Origin: DAINBT01 sp036732785
GTDB taxonomy: Bacteria; Planctomycetota; Phycisphaerae; Sedimentisphaerales; SM23-30
Direction of reading: 5' to 3'
DNA: 16,775 nt
Assembly: GCA_964537505.1 (NCBI GenBank)
Contig: CAZICK010000085.1
Coordinates: 1 to 16,775, forward strand
The notes below the pieces were generated by a model. That model made no database searches. It had not been told where the DNA came from and saw only the letters and a program-made list of their open reading frames with translations. Each line of letters starts with the position of its first letter. Within the stretch, counting starts at the first letter, position 1. Made by a program: the position numbers and the translations under genes. This document shows, one piece after another, positions 5,988 through 13,107 of this stretch.

Positions 5988-7928
5988 TTACACTGGCGAT
6001 GGTTCAACTAGGCGAAAAGCCCCTTTCTTGCTCCCGGCCTGAATCATTTTTCCGAAAGCGGGATGACCCTTGAATATGTCCTTCAAATGCTTAGAGTCGG
6101 AGCCGATTGTCCTCAATATATATGCCTCACCAACTTCAGGGGTTCTGTTCTGCCATGCTTCGTATAAAATCTCAACAGCGTCAGATTGAAGTGCTGTAAA
6201 CGTGTAATCGATACCAAACCAATGAACAGAGTGAAAATCTGGTGAATGGCGGGCTTTCTGTTCACTATCCTGCCCCTCAATTTTGGCAGGTGATTCTGTT
6301 GACGATTCAGCTTCTATGACAGTGGCAGGCTGCATGGGTGTTTGTTGTTGTAATTCTTGCTGCTCTTTTGCTAACTGTTCGTTTTTGTCAACAATTAGCT
6401 GCGCTATATACTGCTGACTTTTTAGTAGCGGGTCTGTTAATATGTCATACCCTTTGATTGTAAACCTGCTGCTTTCAAATTCTTTGTATAAAAGCATGCT
6501 CCATATCGCAGCCCCACTAAGGTCTCGTGTTTCTGGTGATATACAGAGCGTTGGTATCAAATATGTCCCGATAGAAGTTGCAATACTGTTATATAAATAC
6601 ATTATCTCTCGCGATTCACTGACAGCACAATAGCCACCACCTAACTTAAAAAAGTCAACTGCGTCTGGTTCGGCACCAGGGTAACATTCATGCTTTCCGG
6701 GTACGTCATCACTCACAATACGAATCAATCTCATCTGAGAATCAGGGCGGCTGAATGCTTTTTGGAAATAATGGTAATAATCTTGCATTATCTCAACAAA
6801 TGTTTTTTTCGCTGGCTGTGTCGGCTTCCCGACTTGCTCTGAGATAGGTAATTCAATTTTGGGAGGTGACTCTGTCTCAAATCTGCTCGATGTCTCATCG
6901 AAAACTGACGTGTCGATGTTCCGCAAAAATCGCTGTGTCTCATGGAAATAATTCAACCGCTCATTCCACTTATCTAAAAGCGATTCACAAAACAAGTTAA
7001 CACCCTCCGTCCCTATGTTACCCCAAAAAGCCATCAGCTTGGATTTTAACTCAGTTGTCCATTCTCCCGGGCTTCTCTTGGCTATGCCACGTACATACGG
7101 ATCAACGCCGGGGATGGCAGCTACAGCGATTTTAATTGATGCTTCCAACTCTTTTTGGGCACGTCTTAAATCTTCACTGGCTTTTCTTCTGTCTTGTCGA
7201 TCAATTGGTATGCCGATTCTCTCATCCTTGCTAAACATCTGGCAGTGCTCTGCCATTATTTCCCATATTTTAGCGTTGTTATAGACATTATAGACGGCGT
7301 CGGCCAGACGTATCACAGGATGAGGAGAAACATTTTTATCTTCTGGGTGAGATTCATCCTGCCCTTCAATCTGGGCAGATGGCACTGTTTCTGTTTCCCC
7401 CGCATTGCCGCCGTCTGTGTTCACTGTCTGTCCCCCTCCACCTTCCGCCTTTTTCTCTACGGCTTCAGGCACCGCCTGTATCTTTTTAACTATCGCCTTA
7501 AGATTCCCCAACTCTCGTATGAGTAGCGTCATTTCATCGGGATTACCGCTCCATATCCACCGTTCAACCTTTTCCCGGTTTTGCAATCGCTCCGGTCCGT
7601 GTTTAAGTATGAATGCTCGACATGGGGCCAGAACGCTCAGAAGCCTGTCAATAACCACCTGTACTTCCTTATCCCAGCTTTGTAGTCCATCCGGGTCTTC
7701 CAGTGATGCAAACTTATCCAGGATATTTTCTGCGCCGTCCCCATAACCGACTCCGCCTTTAGTTGGTAAAAAATAGCTACCATTGGCACGACTAATACCT
7801 GGTGGTTGGTAGCTGTCTTTAAGCTTTTTCAACTCCTCTGTGATTTGTATGATTTCGCTGATTTCTTCTACAGTTGGATCAGGGATACCTTCAGGCGGCT
7901 GGGGTTTTTGACTTTGATCGTTGCTCAT
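5988..7928 (-). CDS. Uncharacterised 646-residue multi-part protein
   Basis: No known enzyme motif is recognised. The protein has no signal peptide or membrane segment and is probably cytoplasmic. Three related linkers divide it: AQIEGQDESHPEDK (185-198), SPPKIELPISEQ (354-365) and SPAKIEGQDSEQ (546-557). They separate an N-terminal part, a helical part (about 199-350), a part with aromatic-rich sequence (375-505) and a C-terminal domain of about 85 residues (HSVHWFGIDYTFTALQ ... KGAFRLVEP). That last domain resembles one recalled at the ends of other planctomycete hypothetical proteins. The start at 7928 has AGGTGAG just upstream. It lies 92 bp before the replication operon and behind its own leader and candidate promoter, so it may be an accessory gene rather than part of replication. 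Confidence 0.75.
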   Translation of the reverse strand: MSNDQSQKPQPPEGIPDPTVEEISEIIQITEELKKLKDSYQPPGISRANGSYFLPTKGGVGYGDGAENILDKFASLEDPDGLQSWDKEVQVVIDRLLSVLAPCRAFILKHGPERLQNREKVERWIWSGNPDEMTLLIRELGNLKAIVKKIQAVPEAVEKKAEGGGGQTVNTDGGNAGETETVPSAQIEGQDESHPEDKNVSPHPVIRLADAVYNVYNNAKIWEIMAEHCQMFSKDERIGIPIDRQDRRKASEDLRRAQKELEASIKIAVAAIPGVDPYVRGIAKRSPGEWTTELKSKLMAFWGNIGTEGVNLFCESLLDKWNERLNYFHETQRFLRNIDTSVFDETSSRFETESPPKIELPISEQVGKPTQPAKKTFVEIMQDYYHYFQKAFSRPDSQMRLIRIVSDDVPGKHECYPGAEPDAVDFFKLGGGYCAVSESREIMYLYNSIATSIGTYLIPTLCISPETRDLSGAAIWSMLLYKEFESSRFTIKGYDILTDPLLKSQQYIAQLIVDKNEQLAKEQQELQQQTPMQPATVIEAESSTESPAKIEGQDSEQKARHSPDFHSVHWFGIDYTFTALQSDAVEILYEAWQNRTPEVGEAYILRTIGSDSKHLKDIFKGHPAFGKMIQAGSKKGAFRLVEPSPV

Positions 7929-7932
7929 TTTC

Positions 7933-8004
7933 TCACCTGTCTTTCTTCGGACCGATCCGGGCAGGGCAGGTTGACAGGTGAAAGAAAACCTTACCTTGCC
8001 CGGA
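7933..8004. promoter_or_regulatory. Two interlocking inverted repeats in the leader of the 646-residue gene
   Basis: TCACCTGTC (7933-7941) pairs with GACAGGTGA (7973-7981), and TCCGGGCA (7956-7963) pairs with TGCCCGGA (7997-8004). The arms alternate, so only one hairpin can form at a time, or both as a pseudoknot. One arm covers the AGGTGAG ribosome site of the downstream gene, so its folding could block translation. They lie in the 5' untranslated region predicted from the candidate promoter at 8053-8080. Confidence 0.45.
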
Positions 8005-8052
8005 CCGCTTGGCGGGTAATTACTCCGCCGTCCCGATATTCAATTTCCTGCT

Positions 8053-8080
8053 ATGATACCAAATTGTCAGATAACATCAA
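8053..8080 (-). promoter_or_regulatory. Candidate sigma-70-type promoter for the 646-residue gene
   Basis: On the minus strand TTGATG (8080-8075) and TATCAT (8058-8053) are 16 bases apart, close to the consensus -35 and -10. Transcription from it would give a leader of roughly 115 bases containing the two inverted repeats. The rest of the 7929-8181 gap holds no gene. Confidence 0.35.
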
Positions 8081-8181
8081 GAAATCCCCCGTGCTTGTAT
8101 TGCATCAACCGCCCACTTTTCACCCAAGTCATGGTTTCTGGTTAGGGTGTTTTTTTTCGTTGACTGAAGGTTCTAGCCGTA

Positions 8182-8961
8182 TTATTCGGCCAACTTTTGC
8201 AACCCGTTTGGATTTTCTTTTGCTTTGGCTCTCTTCTCGGCTCTACTACTTATTACTAGAAGATAAGTAAGAATTCCATCCTTGTCACCTCTAAGTCGTA
8301 ATTTGTATTCAATCTCTAACGCTCGCAAGAACCTTTCTTTCGGAATCATGCCCGGCTGTAATGGCCTGCTGGCCATTCCATTATCATCTGCTGGGTCGTC
8401 TGGATACACTGTAACTTCAATTTCCTCCCATGACGCCCCAGAACACATTAAACGGGAGATTCGCTGGCGACAAGCTTCATCCAGCGAGCTATACCAAGGG
8501 TCATTTTCCATGCGATCAGCCAACAGCGATTGTACCTCTGGCTCCCTTGCTTGCACTTCTGGCGCCCTTGCTTGTGCTTCTCGCGCCCTTGCTTGTGCTG
8601 CTTTTCGCTCATTTACAGTATTCAAGATAAGAGCGGTCGCTAATAATCCTGCTACACAAATAATCAATAACAACAGGAGCACTTTAAGGGCCTTACGGAA
8701 ATTTGCTGGCAACAATGACAACCCAATTAGTACCCCAGCTACTAGCGCAATGGCAATGCTAGATGTGACCAAAAGTGTAGCGTCAATATACACTTGCGCG
8801 TAATTCCTGTCTGGGGGAGTCAGTATAAAACTGCGCATTACCTGCCGGTCAGTCAAAGTCCCTCGCTTTTGTCGAACCGCCCACGGCGGATACAGGAAAT
8901 TGGCTGCCAGAATTACTGTGCCCAACCAAATAATAATTTTTTGCTTTCGAGTTATAATCAT
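8182..8961 (-). CDS. Predicted three-helix membrane protein with charged repeat
   Basis: A 259-residue protein with hydrophobic segments at about 9-25, 60-84 and 92-113, so the N-terminal third is in the membrane. The start KQKIIIWLGTVI, then YPPW (24-27) and FILTPPD (45-51), follows a pattern seen in many small bacterial membrane proteins of unknown role. Residues 118-145 are a charged, probably coiled segment (QAREAQARAPEVQAREPEVQ) encoded by three 21-bp tandem repeats. The last 110 residues look soluble (WYSSLDEACRQRISRLMCSGASWEEIEV). No catalytic motif is seen. The ribosome site before 8961 is weak. It lies between the 646-residue gene and the defence genes; whether it acts with either is unknown. 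Confidence 0.72.
   Translation of the reverse strand: MIITRKQKIIIWLGTVILAANFLYPPWAVRQKRGTLTDRQVMRSFILTPPDRNYAQVYIDATLLVTSSIAIALVAGVLIGLSLLPANFRKALKVLLLLLIICVAGLLATALILNTVNERKAAQARAREAQARAPEVQAREPEVQSLLADRMENDPWYSSLDEACRQRISRLMCSGASWEEIEVTVYPDDPADDNGMASRPLQPGMIPKERFLRALEIEYKLRLRGDKDGILTYLLVISSRAEKRAKAKENPNGLQKLAE
8535..8597. repeat. Three tandem 21-bp repeats within the membrane-protein gene
   Basis: Units at 8535-8555, 8556-8576 and 8577-8597 share CTTCTGGCGCCCTTGCTTGTG with a few changes. Each encodes seven residues of the type AQAREPE or AQARAPE. Being a multiple of three, the unit could expand or contract without breaking the frame, changing the length of the coil after the third membrane helix. 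Confidence 0.7.
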
Positions 8962-9078
8962 TTTTCTGTCATCGTCTCAACCTCGGACTGTTTTTCAGGC
9001 AATGGCTTATTGTTTCCGAATCACAAATAATGGATAATTATTTTATTGGCCAGCCGGTGTGGACGGCAACGGTGCCAT

Positions 9079-9276
9079 CTACTTCACGGGCTTTGCCGAA
9101 AGCCGCCAGCCGGCTCTTATCATATCCGCTAAAACAATGTACGAAATATATGGCCGACCATGACGCATAGTAGCGGCATACTTATAATCTGCCACAAATT
9201 CATCAAAAATAGGCTTCAACTCCTCCGGCAGACTATCGCGCGCCTCTATCTGTTTTTCACTTGGTTTTTCAGCCAT
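9079..9276 (-). CDS. Small conserved-looking protein downstream of the defence pair
   Basis: A 65-residue protein of unknown function, charged at the N-terminus (MAEKPSEKQIEARD), then a predicted helical core LPEELKPIFDEFVADYKYAA and SYIVLADMIRAGW. There is no membrane segment or metal site. The start at 9276 is chosen because GGGAG lies 8 bases upstream; the longer frame from 9300 lacks a ribosome site. The compact core looks like a real small domain. It follows the methylase gene by 83 bp in the same direction, so it may be co-transcribed with the defence genes, for example as a small regulator. That role is speculation. Confidence 0.6.
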   Translation of the reverse strand: MAEKPSEKQIEARDSLPEELKPIFDEFVADYKYAATMRHGRPYISYIVLADMIRAGWRLSAKPVK

Positions 9277-9280
9277 ATAA

Positions 9281-9358
9281 TTAACTCCCACTATTTTCAA
9301 CTATCGTGTTTTTCTCATCGGTTAGGCCGTAAAGCCGGGCGACGCGGGCGTCGGTTAC
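9281..9358 (-). pseudogene. Orphan C-terminal tail of an adenine methylase
   Basis: Between the methylase stop and the small gene, the minus strand encodes 25 residues, VTDARVARLYGLTDEKNTIVE and four more, then TAA. This follows the closing motif of Eco57I-type and type IIG methylases (D-x-x-V-x-x-LYGLT-x-EE-I-x-IVE). The frame is open only from 9388, overlapping the end of the methylase gene in another frame, and has no start codon or ribosome site of its own. The intact methylase has its own version of the motif at residues 1022-1043 (EIDTLVYQLYELNEEDIREIE). The tail therefore seems to be left from another or earlier methylase. Confidence 0.55.
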
Positions 9359-9359
9359 T

Positions 9360-12300
9360 TTAAGTCGTTCTTTGGCGAATCCATCTTGTTAACTCTGGAC
9401 CAGTTAGTTGAATAGTCCGGTTGCCATCTCTTACAAATACATCGCCATCAAGATGGGCTGTTTCTTCTCTCGCCATAGGCATCACATCAACTTTGCATAT
9501 CGTCCCTTCAGCAAGTTCTTCATAGGATATTTGACAATGCCCCAAAGCAGCGGGTGCAAATCTGCTGTTGTCACCTGATAAAACATTTCTAAGCTTTAAT
9601 TCAAAACTATCCCTATTCCGTCTGCCGCCGGAGGCTCTTATATCTCTGTCTATGCCTTTTATTTCTCCTGAATCATGTACTCCAATTAAGAGTGTCCCGC
9701 CACTTGTATTAAGGTACGCTGCTATTGTTTTTAAAGATGAATGAAATACTCCCTCGTCCACGCTGCCGGTGTGTGTATTTACAAAAAGCGTTTCTTTGAA
9801 TTCAAGGTTATGGGTTTCTCCCTGCGAGATAAGCTGCAAAATCGGATTAGACCGCCAATATGACGGCGGTTTTTCAATAATCCGTTTGCATCGCTCAAGA
9901 TGTGCGGCATATTTTTGTTTAACTTCAGCCAACAAGCCTTGCGCCTCAGCTAATCTTCGGTACCGGCGACAATACCAAAGCTCAATTTCGCGAATATCTT
10001 CCTCATTCAGTTCATAAAGTTGATAAACCAATGTGTCGATTTCTTTTTGCTCGTGCAAGTGATATGGATAGTCTTGTTGAGTCATCTGTTTTTTTGTAAT
10101 GCTGCCAACAAGTTTCTTAATTCTTGCGACAATGGAAGAATCCGGTTGTGGAAAACGAAACTCATTTATATTATCACCGCTTGTATCCACGGAATGTTTT
10201 ATGTAGGATTTGAATTGGTAACGGGCAACCATCGAACAAAACAAACCGAGTAAGACCTCCAAATCCATCGAGTCACAAAAGATACCTGAACCTTTTGCCT
10301 CAAACACTCCCTCGCTGTTTAACCTAAAAGTGGGCGAGTAAATACCGGAAATCGAAAATGTAAGGCCCTGTTTGAAAAAATAACGTTCATTTTTCCAAGC
10401 AACACCTTTGTTCTTGCGCATATCTGCGATTGCACTGTTAGCCCAATTTATATAATATTTTGTTGGGACATAATAATTGGGGAGCCAACCTTCAGCGGCA
10501 TCACTTTCACCGCCTTTTTCGAATGGCACGAAACATTTTGTTAGTAGTTTCCAGTCTCTGTCAACACCATTAACTTTTTCATCATCTGTCAATCGGCTCA
10601 TTTCCTCCACTGGCATCTTCATCCAATCTTCGATTTCTGGAAGATTGCCTCTTGTTCCAGGTTCCATCCGAACATATTTGTGGTTTGCCCCAGTTGAAAT
10701 ACCATGTACGGCTGCACCAATATTTCCAAATCTTGTAAAAGATGGATTATTCATCATAGTAAACATCTTTGGTGAAGCAATAAAGAAAGACAAATTTGAG
10801 TACTCACATAATCTTTTTTGATGATAAGTATATCTTGCACAATTTAAAGTTTGGATGTCAGGACCATGGCCTGACACAGCGATAAGGTTATCTGAAAGGG
10901 CTTTCCAGTCGTCTTGTACGATGCCTCGTAAATCACCTGCTATAAGCTGATGGTCTTCTGCCGCTTGTGCTTTTCTGAAAGTGATTATCCCGGTGTTGAC
11001 AGTTGCATCAAAAATCCAGGAAGGTAAATCTAAAATATGGAAAACAGTTGTGTTTTCAAGTATGCGTTTTCGCAACGGTTTGTGTGATTTTATTGTCCGC
11101 CAGGTATCGGAGACAATGTAAGAAAGCGTGCCGTTAGGCCGAAGAAGCTGTAAGCCTCGTGCTAAGAATATTCCATAGGAGTCTTTTGATTGTCCCTTTT
11201 CACTTTCAATTCTCTGGTTGAAGTATTGGTTGCGAACTGAATCATCGACTTTAATACCATAAGGGGGATTTGCAATTACAATATCGAATCCACCGTTGCT
11301 AAACACCTCAGCAAATTCTACTCGCCAGTCGAAACCATTGGTGGCCTGGCCGGGATGAGTAAAATTCAGAATCTCTTGGCGCACTTCCTGAATTTTAGAT
11401 TCAAGATTAGGATTACTGGCCCGTTGGACAGGATCTATGAATAGCGCTTTCAAGTGATCAAATTTCTGTATTTTCTGTCGGCGGAAAAGATCTGTTTCCA
11501 GACCAGTAGGATCGGGAGCTATCAGGCTGTCTCCTGTTTCAATTTTGAAATCCAAATTGGGCAGCGGGTCTGGATGGTCACCAGTAAAATCAACGGCCAG
11601 TGAAAGCCATAAACGCAATCGGGCAATACCGACAGCAAAATCATCTGAATCCACACCGTAAATGTTATTGCAAATAATTTGGAGTTTTCTCTGATAAGCA
11701 TTATGAGGGTCATGAGTTTCCGCCCGTGTATCGAGAATTTTTGAAAGAGTAAAAAGTTCCTGCAACATACCCAATAGATACGCTCCAGAGCCGCAAGCAG
11801 GGTCGACAACTTTTATATTATCCAGTTTTTCGAGCAGTTCTTTTGCCTGTGGAACAAAAATGTTGTCTGTTTTGTGTTCATCAACAAGCGAGGCGTATTG
11901 ACTGCCAAGATAACTCTTGAGCGATTCACGGCACATAAACTGTACAACTGTTCGGGGGGTATAGTAGCTACCGCTTTGTCGTCTGGCAGTTACAAGTTTT
12001 TCGAATACTTTACCAAGCATTTCAGGGTCAACAGCAACCTCAATATCCAGCGGCGTGGATTCCTCAACAGTAAAATTATACCTGTAAAGCAGTCCGTTTT
12101 GGCCGAGTATTGGTTCAAATACTCGGTCTTCTATATCTCCGGCTCGATCATCCCATTCGGTTATGGTAAAAAGACCGCCGTTTAAGTATGGCACCGTTCC
12201 GATTACATTTTCGCGATTATGATTAGGGACAGCCAAACCTTCAAAGAATAGAACCTGCAATCTGCTTCTGTACCATGAAAGATTATTTAATCTGCCTGCT

Positions 12301-13106
12301 TGATATAAGTTTTTAAGATATTCTTTTGGATTGCCATCGTTAAGTCTTAACCAGCCCTTTCTTTCAATAAAACGCAAAAACATCAGCCTGTTCATCAGAA
12401 CCTGAGCGAACATCTTTTTATCTTCATCGCTGGGAAGGTCTAATTGGGCCTGTAAGTTTGTAAAAACCTGTTCGTATGCATCATAAAACTTCTTTGTTAC
12501 CAACTCAACGTCGAATGCTTTAGCCCAATGACTGATCCATTTATCTGAATCTTCCGGCTCATCAGGCCAAGTCAAATGAATAAGATTGTGTTCACAAGCA
12601 GTTCGAGCAGGTGTGTCCGGCTCCCAGCCGAAGGTTATTAATGGTGCAGTGTGAGCTTTTTCTTGCGGGGCCTTGAAATATGCGAAACGGTAATGTTGAT
12701 AATTGTGTGTGCAGATAAACAGAAGATTTTCGCGGTTCCAGGCGGGCAGGTTGCTGTCTCGGCGTGCCTTGGGGACCAGTCCGCGAAGTATCTTCCGTAG
12801 TGGTCCGGTAAGTCCTCTGCCGGTTGTAAAGACTTCTTTGCTGGTGAACTCAAGGACGAAAATCCCCCACGGCTGACTTCTATTTTCTTCAAGAGGCTGT
12901 ATTTGCCAAATCTGCCCATCGACAATTTTCTTATCCAGTCCTTCGGCATTAAGTTCGGTTGCCGTCCACGGATAGGATATCTCCTCTACGCTGGGTGTTC
13001 CTTCGGGTATTTTCCAGCCGAGAGCGTCAATTAACAGATTTTTAATAAAAGACTCCTGGTTGTGAACAGTTGCAATAGCATCTTGAATTTGTTCTGCTGT
13101 TGGCAT
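9360..13106 (-). CDS. Eco57I-type adenine DNA methylase fused to a C-terminal AlbA_2/Schlafen domain
   Basis: A 1248-residue protein of a restriction-like system. Residues 1-220 are an N-terminal domain with a nuclease-like outline, but no clear PD-(D/E)xK motif can be assigned. Residues 360-395 (LGKVFEKL, GSYYTPRTVVQFM) begin the N6-adenine methylase; VVDPACGSGAYL (433-444) binds S-adenosylmethionine and NPPY (613-616) is the catalytic motif. Residues 640-1075 probably hold target recognition, ending in coiled helices. Residues 1085-1248 form an AlbA_2 (Schlafen, divergent ATPase-like) domain: GETHNLEFKETL, then GGTLLIGVHDSGEIKGID. It would mark host DNA. The start is one base after the helicase stop, with GGAG 10 bases before the ATG, so the two proteins are coupled. 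The methylase and AlbA_2 calls are secure; the role of the fusion is not known. Confidence 0.9.
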   Translation of the reverse strand: MPTAEQIQDAIATVHNQESFIKNLLIDALGWKIPEGTPSVEEISYPWTATELNAEGLDKKIVDGQIWQIQPLEENRSQPWGIFVLEFTSKEVFTTGRGLTGPLRKILRGLVPKARRDSNLPAWNRENLLFICTHNYQHYRFAYFKAPQEKAHTAPLITFGWEPDTPARTACEHNLIHLTWPDEPEDSDKWISHWAKAFDVELVTKKFYDAYEQVFTNLQAQLDLPSDEDKKMFAQVLMNRLMFLRFIERKGWLRLNDGNPKEYLKNLYQAGRLNNLSWYRSRLQVLFFEGLAVPNHNRENVIGTVPYLNGGLFTITEWDDRAGDIEDRVFEPILGQNGLLYRYNFTVEESTPLDIEVAVDPEMLGKVFEKLVTARRQSGSYYTPRTVVQFMCRESLKSYLGSQYASLVDEHKTDNIFVPQAKELLEKLDNIKVVDPACGSGAYLLGMLQELFTLSKILDTRAETHDPHNAYQRKLQIICNNIYGVDSDDFAVGIARLRLWLSLAVDFTGDHPDPLPNLDFKIETGDSLIAPDPTGLETDLFRRQKIQKFDHLKALFIDPVQRASNPNLESKIQEVRQEILNFTHPGQATNGFDWRVEFAEVFSNGGFDIVIANPPYGIKVDDSVRNQYFNQRIESEKGQSKDSYGIFLARGLQLLRPNGTLSYIVSDTWRTIKSHKPLRKRILENTTVFHILDLPSWIFDATVNTGIITFRKAQAAEDHQLIAGDLRGIVQDDWKALSDNLIAVSGHGPDIQTLNCARYTYHQKRLCEYSNLSFFIASPKMFTMMNNPSFTRFGNIGAAVHGISTGANHKYVRMEPGTRGNLPEIEDWMKMPVEEMSRLTDDEKVNGVDRDWKLLTKCFVPFEKGGESDAAEGWLPNYYVPTKYYINWANSAIADMRKNKGVAWKNERYFFKQGLTFSISGIYSPTFRLNSEGVFEAKGSGIFCDSMDLEVLLGLFCSMVARYQFKSYIKHSVDTSGDNINEFRFPQPDSSIVARIKKLVGSITKKQMTQQDYPYHLHEQKEIDTLVYQLYELNEEDIREIELWYCRRYRRLAEAQGLLAEVKQKYAAHLERCKRIIEKPPSYWRSNPILQLISQGETHNLEFKETLFVNTHTGSVDEGVFHSSLKTIAAYLNTSGGTLLIGVHDSGEIKGIDRDIRASGGRRNRDSFELKLRNVLSGDNSRFAPAALGHCQISYEELAEGTICKVDVMPMAREETAHLDGDVFVRDGNRTIQLTGPELTRWIRQRTT

Positions 13107-13107
13107 A

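Noticed and set aside
7806..8270. 154-codon plus-strand ORF spanning the leader region
   Set aside because: It overlaps the coding ends of two minus-strand genes and the inverted-repeat leader, and its sequence looks random.
8282..8803. 173-codon plus-strand ORF opposite the membrane-protein gene
   Set aside because: It contains the reverse reading of the 21-bp repeats, has no ribosome site and no recognisable domain; the opposite strand encodes a clear membrane protein.
9360..10020. PD-(D/E)xK nuclease in the methylase protein
   Set aside because: The N-terminal domain has a suggestive VLEFTSKE stretch, but the spacing and the ExK element are not convincing; nuclease activity is assigned only to the PLD domain of the partner.
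11522..11809. 95-codon minus-strand ORF inside the methylase gene
   Set aside because: It is an out-of-frame shadow of the methylase region that contains the DPACGSG motif, with no ribosome site.
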